Positions 1 to 5,881 of a stretch of DNA of 6,423 nucleotides are shown here, one piece after another; position 1 is the stretch's first letter; each line of letters starts with the position of its first letter. The notes beneath the pieces were generated by a model. The model did not search any database, was not told the DNA's origin, and saw only the letters and a program-made list of their open reading frames with translations. Source of the DNA: JBGTLW01 sp041743835 (GTDB lineage Bacteria > Planctomycetota > Phycisphaerae > Phycisphaerales > Phycisphaeraceae); contig JBGTLW010000222.1 of NCBI GenBank assembly GCA_041743835.1, positions 1-6,423 of the forward strand, written 5' to 3'. The translations under genes were made by a program, and so were the position numbers.

Positions 1-1365
1 GGCTCGGACCACGCCGCATCCACCACCACCTCCGCGTTGCAACAGGCCGGCCTCGCGGTGCAACTGGAGCAGACCGCAGACGCCCTGCCCGCCGATGCCT
101 CCGTGCTGGTCATCTCCGCCGCGATCGGCCCGGACCACCTCGAGGTGGCCGAGGCACGCAGGCGGGGACTGACCATCGTGAAGTACGCCCAACTGCTCGG
201 TGCCCTCATGCTCGGGCGCGTCGGCGTCGCCATCGCGGGGACGCACGGCAAGTCCACCACCACCTCCCTCCTGTGCCACATCCTGCTCACCGCGGGGCTC
301 GACCCCTCCTTCATCGTGGGTGCCAACTGCGACCAGATCGGCGGCGGGTCGCGGACCGCTGCGTCAGCGAGCGACGGGGGCATCCTGCTCGCGGAAGCGT
401 GTGAATACGACCGCAGCTTCCACAACTTCCACCCGACCCATGCCGCCATCCTCAACGTCGAGGCCGACCACCTGGACCTGTACAAGAACCTTGAGGAGAT
501 CGTCGAGTCCTTCTCCATATTCGCGCGGCGCATCGCGCCGGGCGGGTCGCTGCTGATCAACCACGAGATGAGTTGCCGGCTGGATATCACCGCGGGGCTG
601 GACTGCACGATCGAGACGATCGGCTTCGCGCCGCAGGCGGATTGGGTCGTACACGTCGCCAACCCGCCCGCCGCCGCGAGGTCACACGAAGCCCGCATCG
701 CGGCCATCACCACGCTCTCACGGGATGGCCAGACCATCGCCACATGGCGGAGCCCGATGCCCGGCGGTCACATGGCGTACAACGCCGCGGTCGCGGCGGT
801 CACCGCCCACCGGCTCGGCGCAGACTGGCCGGACATCACCCGCGCGATCGAGTCCTTCCAGGGCCTGGACAGGCGGATGCAGTTGCTCGGCCACATCCAC
901 GCCGACGCGGGTCGCCACGCCATGTCCAGCGCCGCGGGTGAAGCCGATCAAGCCCGCGCGGGCGTGCCCGTGGTCGATGACTACGGCCACCACCCCACCG
1001 AGATCGACACCACCCTGCGGGCGATACACCAGCACTACCGGCCCAAGCGGCTGATCTGTGTCTTCCAGCCGCACCAGCACTCCCGCACCCGATTCCTCAT
1101 GGAGCAGTTCGCCGTGAGCTTCGAGCAGGCGGACCTGGTGATCGTGCCCGACATCTACTTCGTGCGCGACAGCGAAGCGGAGAGGCACGCCGTCACCGCG
1201 GGCGACCTGGTGGATCGGCTGCGCAAGCAGGGTGTCGATGCGCTGCACATGCACCCGCTGGCGGCGGTGGTGGATCAGTTGCGGCGGATCGTCGAGCCGG
1301 GCGACCTGATTGTGACCATGGGCGCGGGCGATGTCTGGAAGGTCGCGCGTGGCCTGCTGGGGTAG
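1..1365 (+). CDS. murC: UDP-N-acetylmuramate--L-alanine ligase MurC (5' end missing)
   Basis: This cytoplasmic enzyme joins L-alanine to UDP-MurNAc using ATP, the first amino-acid addition in peptidoglycan precursor synthesis. The frame is open from base 1 and ends at TAG 1363-1365, giving 454 visible residues. The first visible residues, GSD followed by Ser and Thr, match the family's N-terminal GSDxxxS motif, so roughly 35-40 residues lie upstream. The TTG at 37 is therefore not the start. In visible codon numbers, the Mur ATP loop GTHGKSTTT begins at 80, EACEYDRSF lies at 132-140, NVEADHLDLY at 152-161, DYGHHPTE at 327-334, then FQPHQHSRTRF, and GAGDVWK near the C-terminus. This covers the Mur central ATPase and C-terminal domains. 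The P-loop has GKS where most MurC have GKT, which is a conservative change. About 20 extra residues seem to lie just before DYGHHPTE. No other mur, fts or ddl gene follows, so murC ends any cell-wall cluster here. Mpl is the nearest alternative, but the motifs favour MurC. Confidence 0.96.
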   Translation, partial: GSDHAASTTTSALQQAGLAVQLEQTADALPADASVLVISAAIGPDHLEVAEARRRGLTIVKYAQLLGALMLGRVGVAIAGTHGKSTTTSLLCHILLTAGLDPSFIVGANCDQIGGGSRTAASASDGGILLAEACEYDRSFHNFHPTHAAILNVEADHLDLYKNLEEIVESFSIFARRIAPGGSLLINHEMSCRLDITAGLDCTIETIGFAPQADWVVHVANPPAAARSHEARIAAITTLSRDGQTIATWRSPMPGGHMAYNAAVAAVTAHRLGADWPDITRAIESFQGLDRRMQLLGHIHADAGRHAMSSAAGEADQARAGVPVVDDYGHHPTEIDTTLRAIHQHYRPKRLICVFQPHQHSRTRFLMEQFAVSFEQADLVIVPDIYFVRDSEAERHAVTAGDLVDRLRKQGVDALHMHPLAAVVDQLRRIVEPGDLIVTMGAGDVWKVARGLLG

Positions 1366-1439
1366 CGGCGTGGCATGAGCAAATGACGCCCGGGGAGCGG
1401 TTCCATGGGGTGCCGCGGCGGGTTTGTGTGGTCGGGGTC

Positions 1440-1448
1440 TGATAGAGT
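1440..1448 (+). promoter_or_regulatory. Extended -10 promoter, probably leaderless, of the zinc-ribbon gene
   Basis: TGA followed by TAGAGT reads as an extended -10 element (TGn plus TAnnnT). It ends exactly 6 bases before the ATG at 1455, so transcription would start at or next to that ATG. No Shine-Dalgarno sequence is visible, and no -35 box stands at 16-18 bases. The gmk gene shows the same spacing on the other strand. The motif is seen in the sequence; promoter function and leaderless initiation are inferred. Confidence 0.5.
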
Positions 1449-1454
1449 GGTGCG

Positions 1455-2744
1455 ATGGTTTACCAGTTGACCTGCCCCGAGTGTGGGGCGGTGGTTAAAT
1501 CTCCGTTTGTGCGTGTGGGCGCGATCACCCGTTGCGGGCGATGCGCCAAGCGCTATGCCGTGCGCGAGGACGACCTTGTGCGCCCGTCGCGCCCCAACGC
1601 CCCAACGCCGGTGGCTGAGGCTGTGGTGCAGCCCGAGCACACGCCGGGCCTGTCGGGGCTGACCAACCTGATGAAGCAGCAGGACACCGTGGCGGACTAT
1701 GTCGCGGTGTCGCTCGAAGAGTCCGCAGAGCTGGCCACGGCCATCCCCGTCGCGGAGGTCGCCACCGCGCTGCCGGCCGGCGCGGCCGAGCTCATCGCTC
1801 AACGCAAGGCACAGCAAAAGCGCAAGAACATGCAACTGGCTGGGGCCTTGCTCGGCTTGGCGGTGGGCGGTGGGCTGGTCATCACACTGATGGTCACGCT
1901 CCTCAAATCCGGCCCGACCACGGGCGACCCCACCACCAACGCTACCGACCCCACAACCACCGGAAGCCCCGACACCCCCGGCACAAGCGTGGCCGGCCAA
2001 GACCCCGCCTCGACTGATCCCACATCCCCCGACAGCCCCGGCACGCAGCCGCAGAACCCCACCCAGACCACAGACACGCCCCCGGACACGCCCCCGGCCG
2101 CGCCCCCGCTGGTCGCGCGATCCGCCAACCCCGCAGCCTGGAAGCCGCTCGACACCCCCACCGACGCACGCACCCTGACCCAGCCGACCGGCGACCCGGT
2201 GCGTGTGCTCAGCCTGGGCATCGTCCGCGAAGACGGGGCGGACTTCGTCGAGGCACGCCTCATCAGCGACACGCTCTCCACCATCGACGATGCCACGCTC
2301 AGCGTGTATCTGGTCAACCCGCAGGGCATGGCTGTGCAGGTGACGCAGGTGCCCGCCGCGATGATCCCCCCGCTGGAATCCAAGACCGTGCGCGTGATGC
2401 TGCCGGCGGGGGCGAGCAACGGCAGGACGCTGGCGGCTCGTGCGAAACTGGAGCGGTCCTGCCGCGTTGCCGAGCCCATCGGCCGGGTGACCTATACTCA
2501 GGAAGAAGCAGATGCGGGCGGGCTGCTGCTCAAGCTCAAGGCTGAGGAGCCGGTGAACCCACGCTTTAGCCGGGTCGTGCTCTTCCTCAAAGCCACCGAC
2601 CACACGCTGGCGGACCTGGGCACCTGGCGGGTGGATATTCCCGGGCCGTTTGGCGTCGAGGGGGTCGTGGCCGCCACCGCTCACCTGCCCCTGACCCGCC
2701 CAGACCCTGTCACATGGACCGTCACCGGCCACGCGCTCGAATAA
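1455..2744 (+). CDS. Zinc-ribbon, single-pass membrane protein of unknown function
   Basis: Function is not recognised. The 429-residue protein begins with a zinc-ribbon-like module: C7-x2-C10 and C27-x2-C30 within a pattern resembling MJ0042-type zinc fingers. An acidic/Ala-rich stretch follows, then a basic patch (QRKAQQKRKN) and one Gly-rich transmembrane helix at about 127-150. Next is a Pro/Thr/Asp-rich linker at about 152-215 with internal repeats, and a C-terminal domain at about 249-429 that looks beta-rich and might be an Ig-like or FxLYD-like fold. There is no signal peptide. The basic patch before the helix predicts the zinc ribbon in the cytoplasm and the C-terminal domain outside. 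ATG 1455 is chosen because the Cys motif starts at residue 7 and an extended -10 box lies 6 bases upstream. It follows murC by 89 bases and precedes a same-strand rhomboid by 108 bases. Membrane sensing or scaffolding is plausible but unproven. Reading-frame confidence is high, function confidence low. Confidence 0.87.
   Translation: MVYQLTCPECGAVVKSPFVRVGAITRCGRCAKRYAVREDDLVRPSRPNAPTPVAEAVVQPEHTPGLSGLTNLMKQQDTVADYVAVSLEESAELATAIPVAEVATALPAGAAELIAQRKAQQKRKNMQLAGALLGLAVGGGLVITLMVTLLKSGPTTGDPTTNATDPTTTGSPDTPGTSVAGQDPASTDPTSPDSPGTQPQNPTQTTDTPPDTPPAAPPLVARSANPAAWKPLDTPTDARTLTQPTGDPVRVLSLGIVREDGADFVEARLISDTLSTIDDATLSVYLVNPQGMAVQVTQVPAAMIPPLESKTVRVMLPAGASNGRTLAARAKLERSCRVAEPIGRVTYTQEEADAGGLLLKLKAEEPVNPRFSRVVLFLKATDHTLADLGTWRVDIPGPFGVEGVVAATAHLPLTRPDPVTWTVTGHALE
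2073..2108 (+). repeat. Three tandem 12-bp units inside the Pro-rich linker
   Basis: GACACGCCCCCG occurs twice in direct succession (2073-2084 and 2085-2096), followed by a degenerate copy, GCCGCGCCCCCG (2097-2108). The unit keeps the reading frame and encodes TPPD/TPPA-like steps of the extracytoplasmic linker. A longer-range echo exists in the same linker: the 14 bases at 1971-1984 recur with one change at 2031-2044, encoding DTPGT and DSPGT. Repeat slippage probably adjusts linker length. Confidence 0.7.
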
Positions 2745-2852
2745 TCCCCCACCCCGACAACCCGCGCGGCCCGCGTCACCACACCGCGCAGGACACGCCG
2801 CCACTCCACCCGCCCCTACCACCCGCTCACGACCCGCGAAAGCGTCCGACCC

Positions 2853-4166
2853 ATGTTCCTGCCCATCCGCACCGATCGCAAGCTCAAGACCACGCCGTGG
2901 GTCAACTACGCGCTCATCGCGATCAACGTGCTGATCTTCGGCTTCACCTACCAGAAGCTCGAAGAGATGAATCAGGTGCAGGGCCGACTCATCGCGGTCG
3001 AACGCGAGCTGATCGCGATCGACCAGCGGCTCCAGTCTCAGCCGTCGCTCGGCGAAATCTTCACGCTCCAACCCCGTGCCATGGCCCTGCAAGTCGCAAG
3101 GGCAAGGCTCATCCAGCAACTCGAGTCCAACCCCCTGCGCGGGTATTACCTCCAACCCGCAGAACCGCATCTATACCAGTTCGTCTCGTACCAGTTCCTC
3201 CACGCCAGCCTGATGCATCTGGTCGGCAACATGATCTTCCTCTTCATCTTCGGCAACGGGGTGGAGGATCGGCTGGGGAAGCTTGGCTACGTCTTGTTCT
3301 ACCTCGCCGGCGGGGTGCTCGCGGGGCTGGGTCACTACCTCACCTCCGCGTCGCCGGTGCTCGGGGCGTCGGGGGCCGTGGCGGCGGTCACCGGGGCGTA
3401 CCTCGCGCTGTTCCCGCTCAGCAACGTGACGATCGTGTACTGGTTCTGGATCGTCGGGGCGTTCGAGGTCAGCTCGATGGTCCTCATCCTCTTCCGCGTC
3501 GGGCAAGATGCGCTGTTCCACGTGCTGGGCGTCGGCAACGTCGCTTACGTGGCGCACCTCGCGGGGTATGCGTTCGGCTTCACCATCGGCATGGCGCTGC
3601 TCGTCGGCAGACTACTCCCACGGGAGCAGTACGACATGCTCGCGCTGATCGAGCAACGCCGACGCAGGGAGGGTTTCCGCAAGCTCACCCGGCGCGAGGG
3701 CTACCAGCCGTGGGACCACACCCGCCCCGGCGTGCCCCCCACCACCGCCGCGCCAGCGCCCACCGCAAAGGAGACCGCGCTGATGGCGAAGCGGGCCGTC
3801 ATCGCCGAGGCCCTGGCTGCGCACGACCTGCCCACCGCCGCCCGGCGATACATCGAGCTGCTCGAAACCCACCCCGGCCAGGTCATGGGCCAGCAGCAGC
3901 AACTCGACATCGCAAACCAGCTCATGGCCGACGGCTGGTACGACCACGCCGCCAACGCCTACGAGCTGTTCCTCACCACCTACAAGCTCTACCCCGAACG
4001 CCGACACATCCAGCTCATCGTCGGCCTGATCCACGCCCGCTACCTCGACCAACCCGACCGCGCCCGCACCTTCCTAACCGAAGCCCTGCCACACCTGGAA
4101 AACGACGAAAAACAACTGGCCGAGTCCGCGCTAAACGAACTGGATAACAGGTGGCCCAAGCCGTGA
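2853..4166 (+). CDS. Rhomboid-family intramembrane serine protease with TPR-like C-terminal tail
   Basis: Rhomboids cut substrates within the membrane using a Ser-His dyad. This 437-residue protein opens with the usual short cytoplasmic start (MFLPIRTDR) and TM1 at about 16-33. The HxxxxHxxxN signature is at H117, H122 and N126. The catalytic serine is S173 in GASG and the catalytic histidine is H235 in AHLAGYAFG, so the active site is intact. Two additions exceed the minimal core. The first is a charged, helical insert of about 60 residues (35-95) between TM1 and the core, in the family's L1 loop position. The second is a soluble tail from about 262, in which 310-437 shows paired amphipathic helices resembling TPR repeats (AARRYIELLETHP, then AANAYELFLTTYKLYP). 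ATG 2853 fits the family N-terminus and has no clear Shine-Dalgarno sequence. The gene lies 108 bases after the zinc-ribbon membrane gene, possibly in one transcript. The tail may bind partners or substrates. The true substrate is unknown. Confidence 0.94.
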   Translation: MFLPIRTDRKLKTTPWVNYALIAINVLIFGFTYQKLEEMNQVQGRLIAVERELIAIDQRLQSQPSLGEIFTLQPRAMALQVARARLIQQLESNPLRGYYLQPAEPHLYQFVSYQFLHASLMHLVGNMIFLFIFGNGVEDRLGKLGYVLFYLAGGVLAGLGHYLTSASPVLGASGAVAAVTGAYLALFPLSNVTIVYWFWIVGAFEVSSMVLILFRVGQDALFHVLGVGNVAYVAHLAGYAFGFTIGMALLVGRLLPREQYDMLALIEQRRRREGFRKLTRREGYQPWDHTRPGVPPTTAAPAPTAKETALMAKRAVIAEALAAHDLPTAARRYIELLETHPGQVMGQQQQLDIANQLMADGWYDHAANAYELFLTTYKLYPERRHIQLIVGLIHARYLDQPDRARTFLTEALPHLENDEKQLAESALNELDNRWPKP

Positions 4167-4272
4167 GAGCAAGGCCGGCACAGGTTTGAGAAATGCCTTG
4201 TAGAGTGGCCGTGAAAATGCCCCATCCTAGCCACCTCTTCCGAACCGCGTCGTCCAAACCGCCGCCTTATCC

Positions 4273-4356
4273 GAGCCGCCTCGTCCCCGAGGCGGGGCCA
4301 CCGCAGGCGGCAGAGCCGCGAGCTTAGCTCGCCCCGTCGCGGGGACGCGACGGCTC
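4273..4356. repeat. Cluster of three GC-rich hairpins (REP-like or terminator-like)
   Basis: Three perfect inverted repeats follow one another. CCGCCTC/GAGGCGG is at 4276-4282 and 4289-4295 with a 6-base loop. GCGAGC/GCTCGC is at 4318-4323 and 4327-4332 with a TTA loop. CCGTCGCG/CGCGACGG is at 4334-4341 and 4346-4353 with a GGGA loop. An outer pairing, GAGCCG (4313-4318) with CGGCTC (4351-4356), can close over the last two. No T-tract follows, so it is not a classic intrinsic terminator. The dense palindromes resemble dispersed extragenic palindromic elements. It may still end or stabilise the rhomboid transcript, whose stop codon is about 107 bases upstream. Confidence 0.65.
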
Positions 4357-4393
4357 AGGCAAGGCCCGACTACAAGACATGCCACCAACGATG

Positions 4394-4417
4394 TATCATT
4401 CCCAGGTGCGATCGCAC
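4394..4417 (+). promoter_or_regulatory. -10-like box abutting a perfect 12-bp palindrome (possible operator)
   Basis: TATCAT at 4394-4399 matches the sigma70 -10 consensus at five of six positions. GTGCGATCGCAC at 4406-4417 is a perfect 12-bp palindrome placed where transcription from that box would begin. The arrangement fits a repressor dimer site at the start point of the AT-rich gene, about 100 bases upstream of its ATG. No good -35 sequence lies 17 bases upstream of the box, which weakens the promoter call. The palindrome is directly visible; its regulatory role is inferred. Confidence 0.35.
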
Positions 4418-4515
4418 AAAGCGGGCGATCAAAACTACGGTTCCTAAAGTCTTTTTCTGCGCCTTGGAAACCTGTCCTCGCTCATCTTCACTGCAACTCA
4501 AGGACACAATCTGTC

Positions 4516-5091
4516 ATGCAATCAGGAACAAACAGATCACAATCCGATAACAAGTCGCATGGGATCTTCTATAAGGTCGCTAGATTTGCGGCTATTCTAG
4601 TATTGACTTTGCTAATAGTCATATCTGTTAATTTTTTAATTACAATGTTGAAATCATTCAACATTGGCTCGCATGTATCAATCGCTAAACAAAATCAAGT
4701 AGTTCCACTGGCATTGCCTGATGTTGCATGGTATTCGACACGGTCTGTCGTGCTGGATCAAGTTCCTGGCGCGTTTTCTGTGAGTCAGGACCAAATAGCT
4801 GTTTATTTAGAGCATTTATCGCGTCCAACGCAGATTAGTTATCACTTTAAGAATGAAAAGCTAGCACTTATAATCGCTACATTCTCAGGACATAGTACAC
4901 TTGATGACTACAACAACACCCGTCTAGTTTTATCAAAACATTATGCGCAATTACCCCCTGCCAGAAAAACAGAGCACTTCAATCGTTACGCAAATATTAT
5001 TGTTGGCAAATTGCGCGTTGAACATTGTCTTACCGAGCCTGCGCTTATGGGCGTTATGTCAGAGCAAATCTTATATTCACCTGCAAAATAA
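4516..5091 (+). CDS. AT-rich orphan gene: small single-pass membrane protein
   Basis: The product is not recognised. The 191-residue protein has a polar, charged N-terminus (1-20), one clear hydrophobic helix at about 23-45 (rich in Leu, Ile and Val), and a mostly soluble remainder of about 145 residues. The remainder has aromatic and charged residues and a single Cys in VEHCLTEP. The basic residues K20 and R23 before the helix predict N-inside topology with an extracytoplasmic C-terminal domain. An uncleaved signal anchor is likelier than a cleaved signal peptide, since no typical AxA site is visible. AAGGA at 4500-4504, 11 bases before the ATG, supports the start. GC is about 40 % by hand count over 4561-5090, far below all neighbours, and the codons are correspondingly A/T-ending. 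That suggests horizontal acquisition or weak codon selection. The gene is flanked by palindromic elements and is convergent with gmk. It could be a degenerate or lineage-specific gene, but the continuous frame, helix and ribosome-binding site argue that it is expressed. Confidence 0.77.
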   Translation: MQSGTNRSQSDNKSHGIFYKVARFAAILVLTLLIVISVNFLITMLKSFNIGSHVSIAKQNQVVPLALPDVAWYSTRSVVLDQVPGAFSVSQDQIAVYLEHLSRPTQISYHFKNEKLALIIATFSGHSTLDDYNNTRLVLSKHYAQLPPARKTEHFNRYANIIVGKLRVEHCLTEPALMGVMSEQILYSPAK

Positions 5092-5106
5092 GCATTGGGT
5101 TCTCAC

Positions 5107-5132
5107 GGGCCGCGCGGACGTTGTCCGCGGGC
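5107..5132. terminator. Hairpin between convergent genes (possible bidirectional terminator)
   Basis: CGCGGAC (5113-5119) and GTCCGCG (5123-5129) form a perfect 7-bp stem with a GTT loop. Three more pairs, 5109-5111 with 5130-5132, extend it if G5112 is bulged. It lies 16 bases after the stop of the AT-rich gene and 37 bases beyond the gmk stop on the other strand, a natural place for a two-way terminator. No clear T-tract follows on either strand, so it may instead be an extragenic palindromic repeat or an mRNA 3' stabiliser. Confidence 0.5.
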
Positions 5133-5168
5133 TATTGAGGGAATGACGCCGGTAGCTCTATGCGGCAA

Positions 5169-5771
5169 TCAATCCTTCTCCGCATGCAACCGCGCCGCGA
5201 CCAGTGACACCGCTTCTTCGATCGCGTGTTCCAGGGTGTCGTTGGTGATGAAGTGGTCGTACACGCCAGAAGCCTTGGCGCGGGCGATCTCGGTCTTCGC
5301 TTTCGCGAACCGGCGCTGGATGACTGCCTCGCCCTCGCGGTTGCGCCGGCGGAGGCGCGAAAGCAATTCCTCCTCACTCGGCGGCAAGACGAAGACTGCC
5401 AGCGACTGCGGCAGATTCGCTTTCACCTGCTCCGCCCCGGCGACATCGATCTCCAGGATGACAAGCCGACCAGCCGCGAGCGCGAGGTCCACGGGTCGGC
5501 GGGGTGTGCCGTAGTAATTACCAAAGACCTCGGCCCATTCGAGCATGTCGCCGCGCTTGGCCGCAGCCTTGAAGGTCTCCTCATCGACAAACACATAGTC
5601 ATACCCATCTTTGTCGGCCGCGGTCATGGGGCGGGTGGTCATGGACACGGAGAAGATGCCGTTGAGCCGTTTCTCAACGTGGTGGGTGATGGTGGTTTTG
5701 CCCACGCCCGAGGGCCCGGAAATGATGAGCAGCAGGCCGGCGCTGGCGTTGGTCGGGTCTTGAGAGGGCAT
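5169..5771 (-). CDS. gmk: Guanylate kinase Gmk
   Basis: Guanylate kinase transfers phosphate from ATP to GMP, giving GDP for nucleotide supply; it acts in the cytoplasm. The 200-residue length is typical for bacteria. The P-loop GPSGVGKT is at 19-26. The GMP-binding region has SVSMTTR (41-47), G56-Y57-D58-Y59, E78 in LEW and YYGT at 86-89. EID at 107-109 and the lid/C-terminal part RLRRRNREGEAVIQRR follow the family order. One oddity is that the usual PRxGE stretch after TTR reads PMTAAD-like here, placing Thr50 where a GMP-phosphate-binding Arg normally sits. The start ATG at 5771 gives the proper short N-terminus. The frame stays open far upstream, but that part is low-complexity and non-homologous. 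The sequence just before the ATG is an extended -10 box, not a Shine-Dalgarno sequence, so a leaderless message is likely. The gene is convergent with the AT-rich gene and divergent from the partial gene at 6237. Confidence 0.96.
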   Translation of the reverse strand: MPSQDPTNASAGLLLIISGPSGVGKTTITHHVEKRLNGIFSVSMTTRPMTAADKDGYDYVFVDEETFKAAAKRGDMLEWAEVFGNYYGTPRRPVDLALAAGRLVILEIDVAGAEQVKANLPQSLAVFVLPPSEEELLSRLRRRNREGEAVIQRRFAKAKTEIARAKASGVYDHFITNDTLEHAIEEAVSLVAARLHAEKD

Positions 5772-5777
5772 CCCGAG

Positions 5778-5786
5778 GTTATAGCA
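5778..5786 (-). promoter_or_regulatory. Extended -10 promoter, probably leaderless, of gmk
   Basis: Read on the minus strand, TGC then TATAAC forms an extended -10 element, with TATAAC at 5783-5778 matching consensus at five of six positions. Six bases (CTCGGG) separate it from the ATG at 5771, so transcription should begin at or next to the start codon. No TTGACA-like -35 box is found at normal spacing, which is usual for extended -10 promoters. The spacing equals that of the zinc-ribbon gene at 1455. Confidence 0.6.
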
Positions 5787-5836
5787 AATTCCTGACACCG
5801 CACGGGAACACAGCCAACGAGGTTGCGCGCTAACAG

Positions 5837-5881
5837 GTTCCGGGGGAACTTCCGGGGGAAGTTCCGGGGGCTTCCGGGGGG
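5837..5881 (+). repeat. Four-copy TTCCGGGGG repeat with G-quadruplex potential
   Basis: TTCCGGGGG occurs four times in 45 bases with periods of 12, 12 and 10. G-runs lie at 5842-5846, 5854-5858, 5866-5870 and 5876-5881, separated by loops of 7, 7 and 5 bases, which meets the standard G3+N1-7 quadruplex rule. The same bases also form competing hairpins, for example GGAACTT (5845-5851) with AAGTTCC (5859-5865). The tract is about 65-110 bases upstream of the gmk start, with the C-rich strand being the gmk sense strand. Structure is predicted only from the sequence rule. Confidence 0.7.

Larger units (their letters stand above)
4167..4515. other. Intergenic region between the rhomboid gene and the AT-rich gene
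   Basis: I see no convincing gene in these 349 bases. Short open frames here lack a ribosome-binding site and run through palindromes. The left part contains a three-hairpin cluster (4273-4356). The right part becomes progressively AT-richer and holds a -10-like box and a 12-bp palindrome (4394-4417). An AAGGA Shine-Dalgarno candidate for the next gene is at 4500-4504. The drop in GC therefore begins before the start codon of the AT-rich gene. Confidence 0.7.

Noticed and set aside
1397..1416. Weak GCGG/CCGC stem after murC as a terminator
   Set aside because: Only 4 bp of outer stem, and no T-tract. It is not better than chance in DNA of this GC content.
1275..3170. 631-codon open frame on the minus strand, antisense to the zinc-ribbon gene
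   Set aside because: It covers the zinc-ribbon gene and part of the rhomboid gene, both of which have clear domains. Its translation is low-complexity (Arg, Gly, His, Ala), as expected for an antisense frame of GC-rich coding DNA.
2714..4147. 477-codon plus-strand frame overlapping the rhomboid gene
   Set aside because: Its translation is Arg/Pro/His-rich with no domain, while the other frame has the complete rhomboid active site and G/C-ending codons.
4201..4326. Short plus-strand frame after a TAGAGT box (4201-4206)
   Set aside because: GTG 4211 lies only 4 bases after the box, the product is under 40 residues and it runs through the palindromic cluster. A chance match is more likely than a third leaderless gene.
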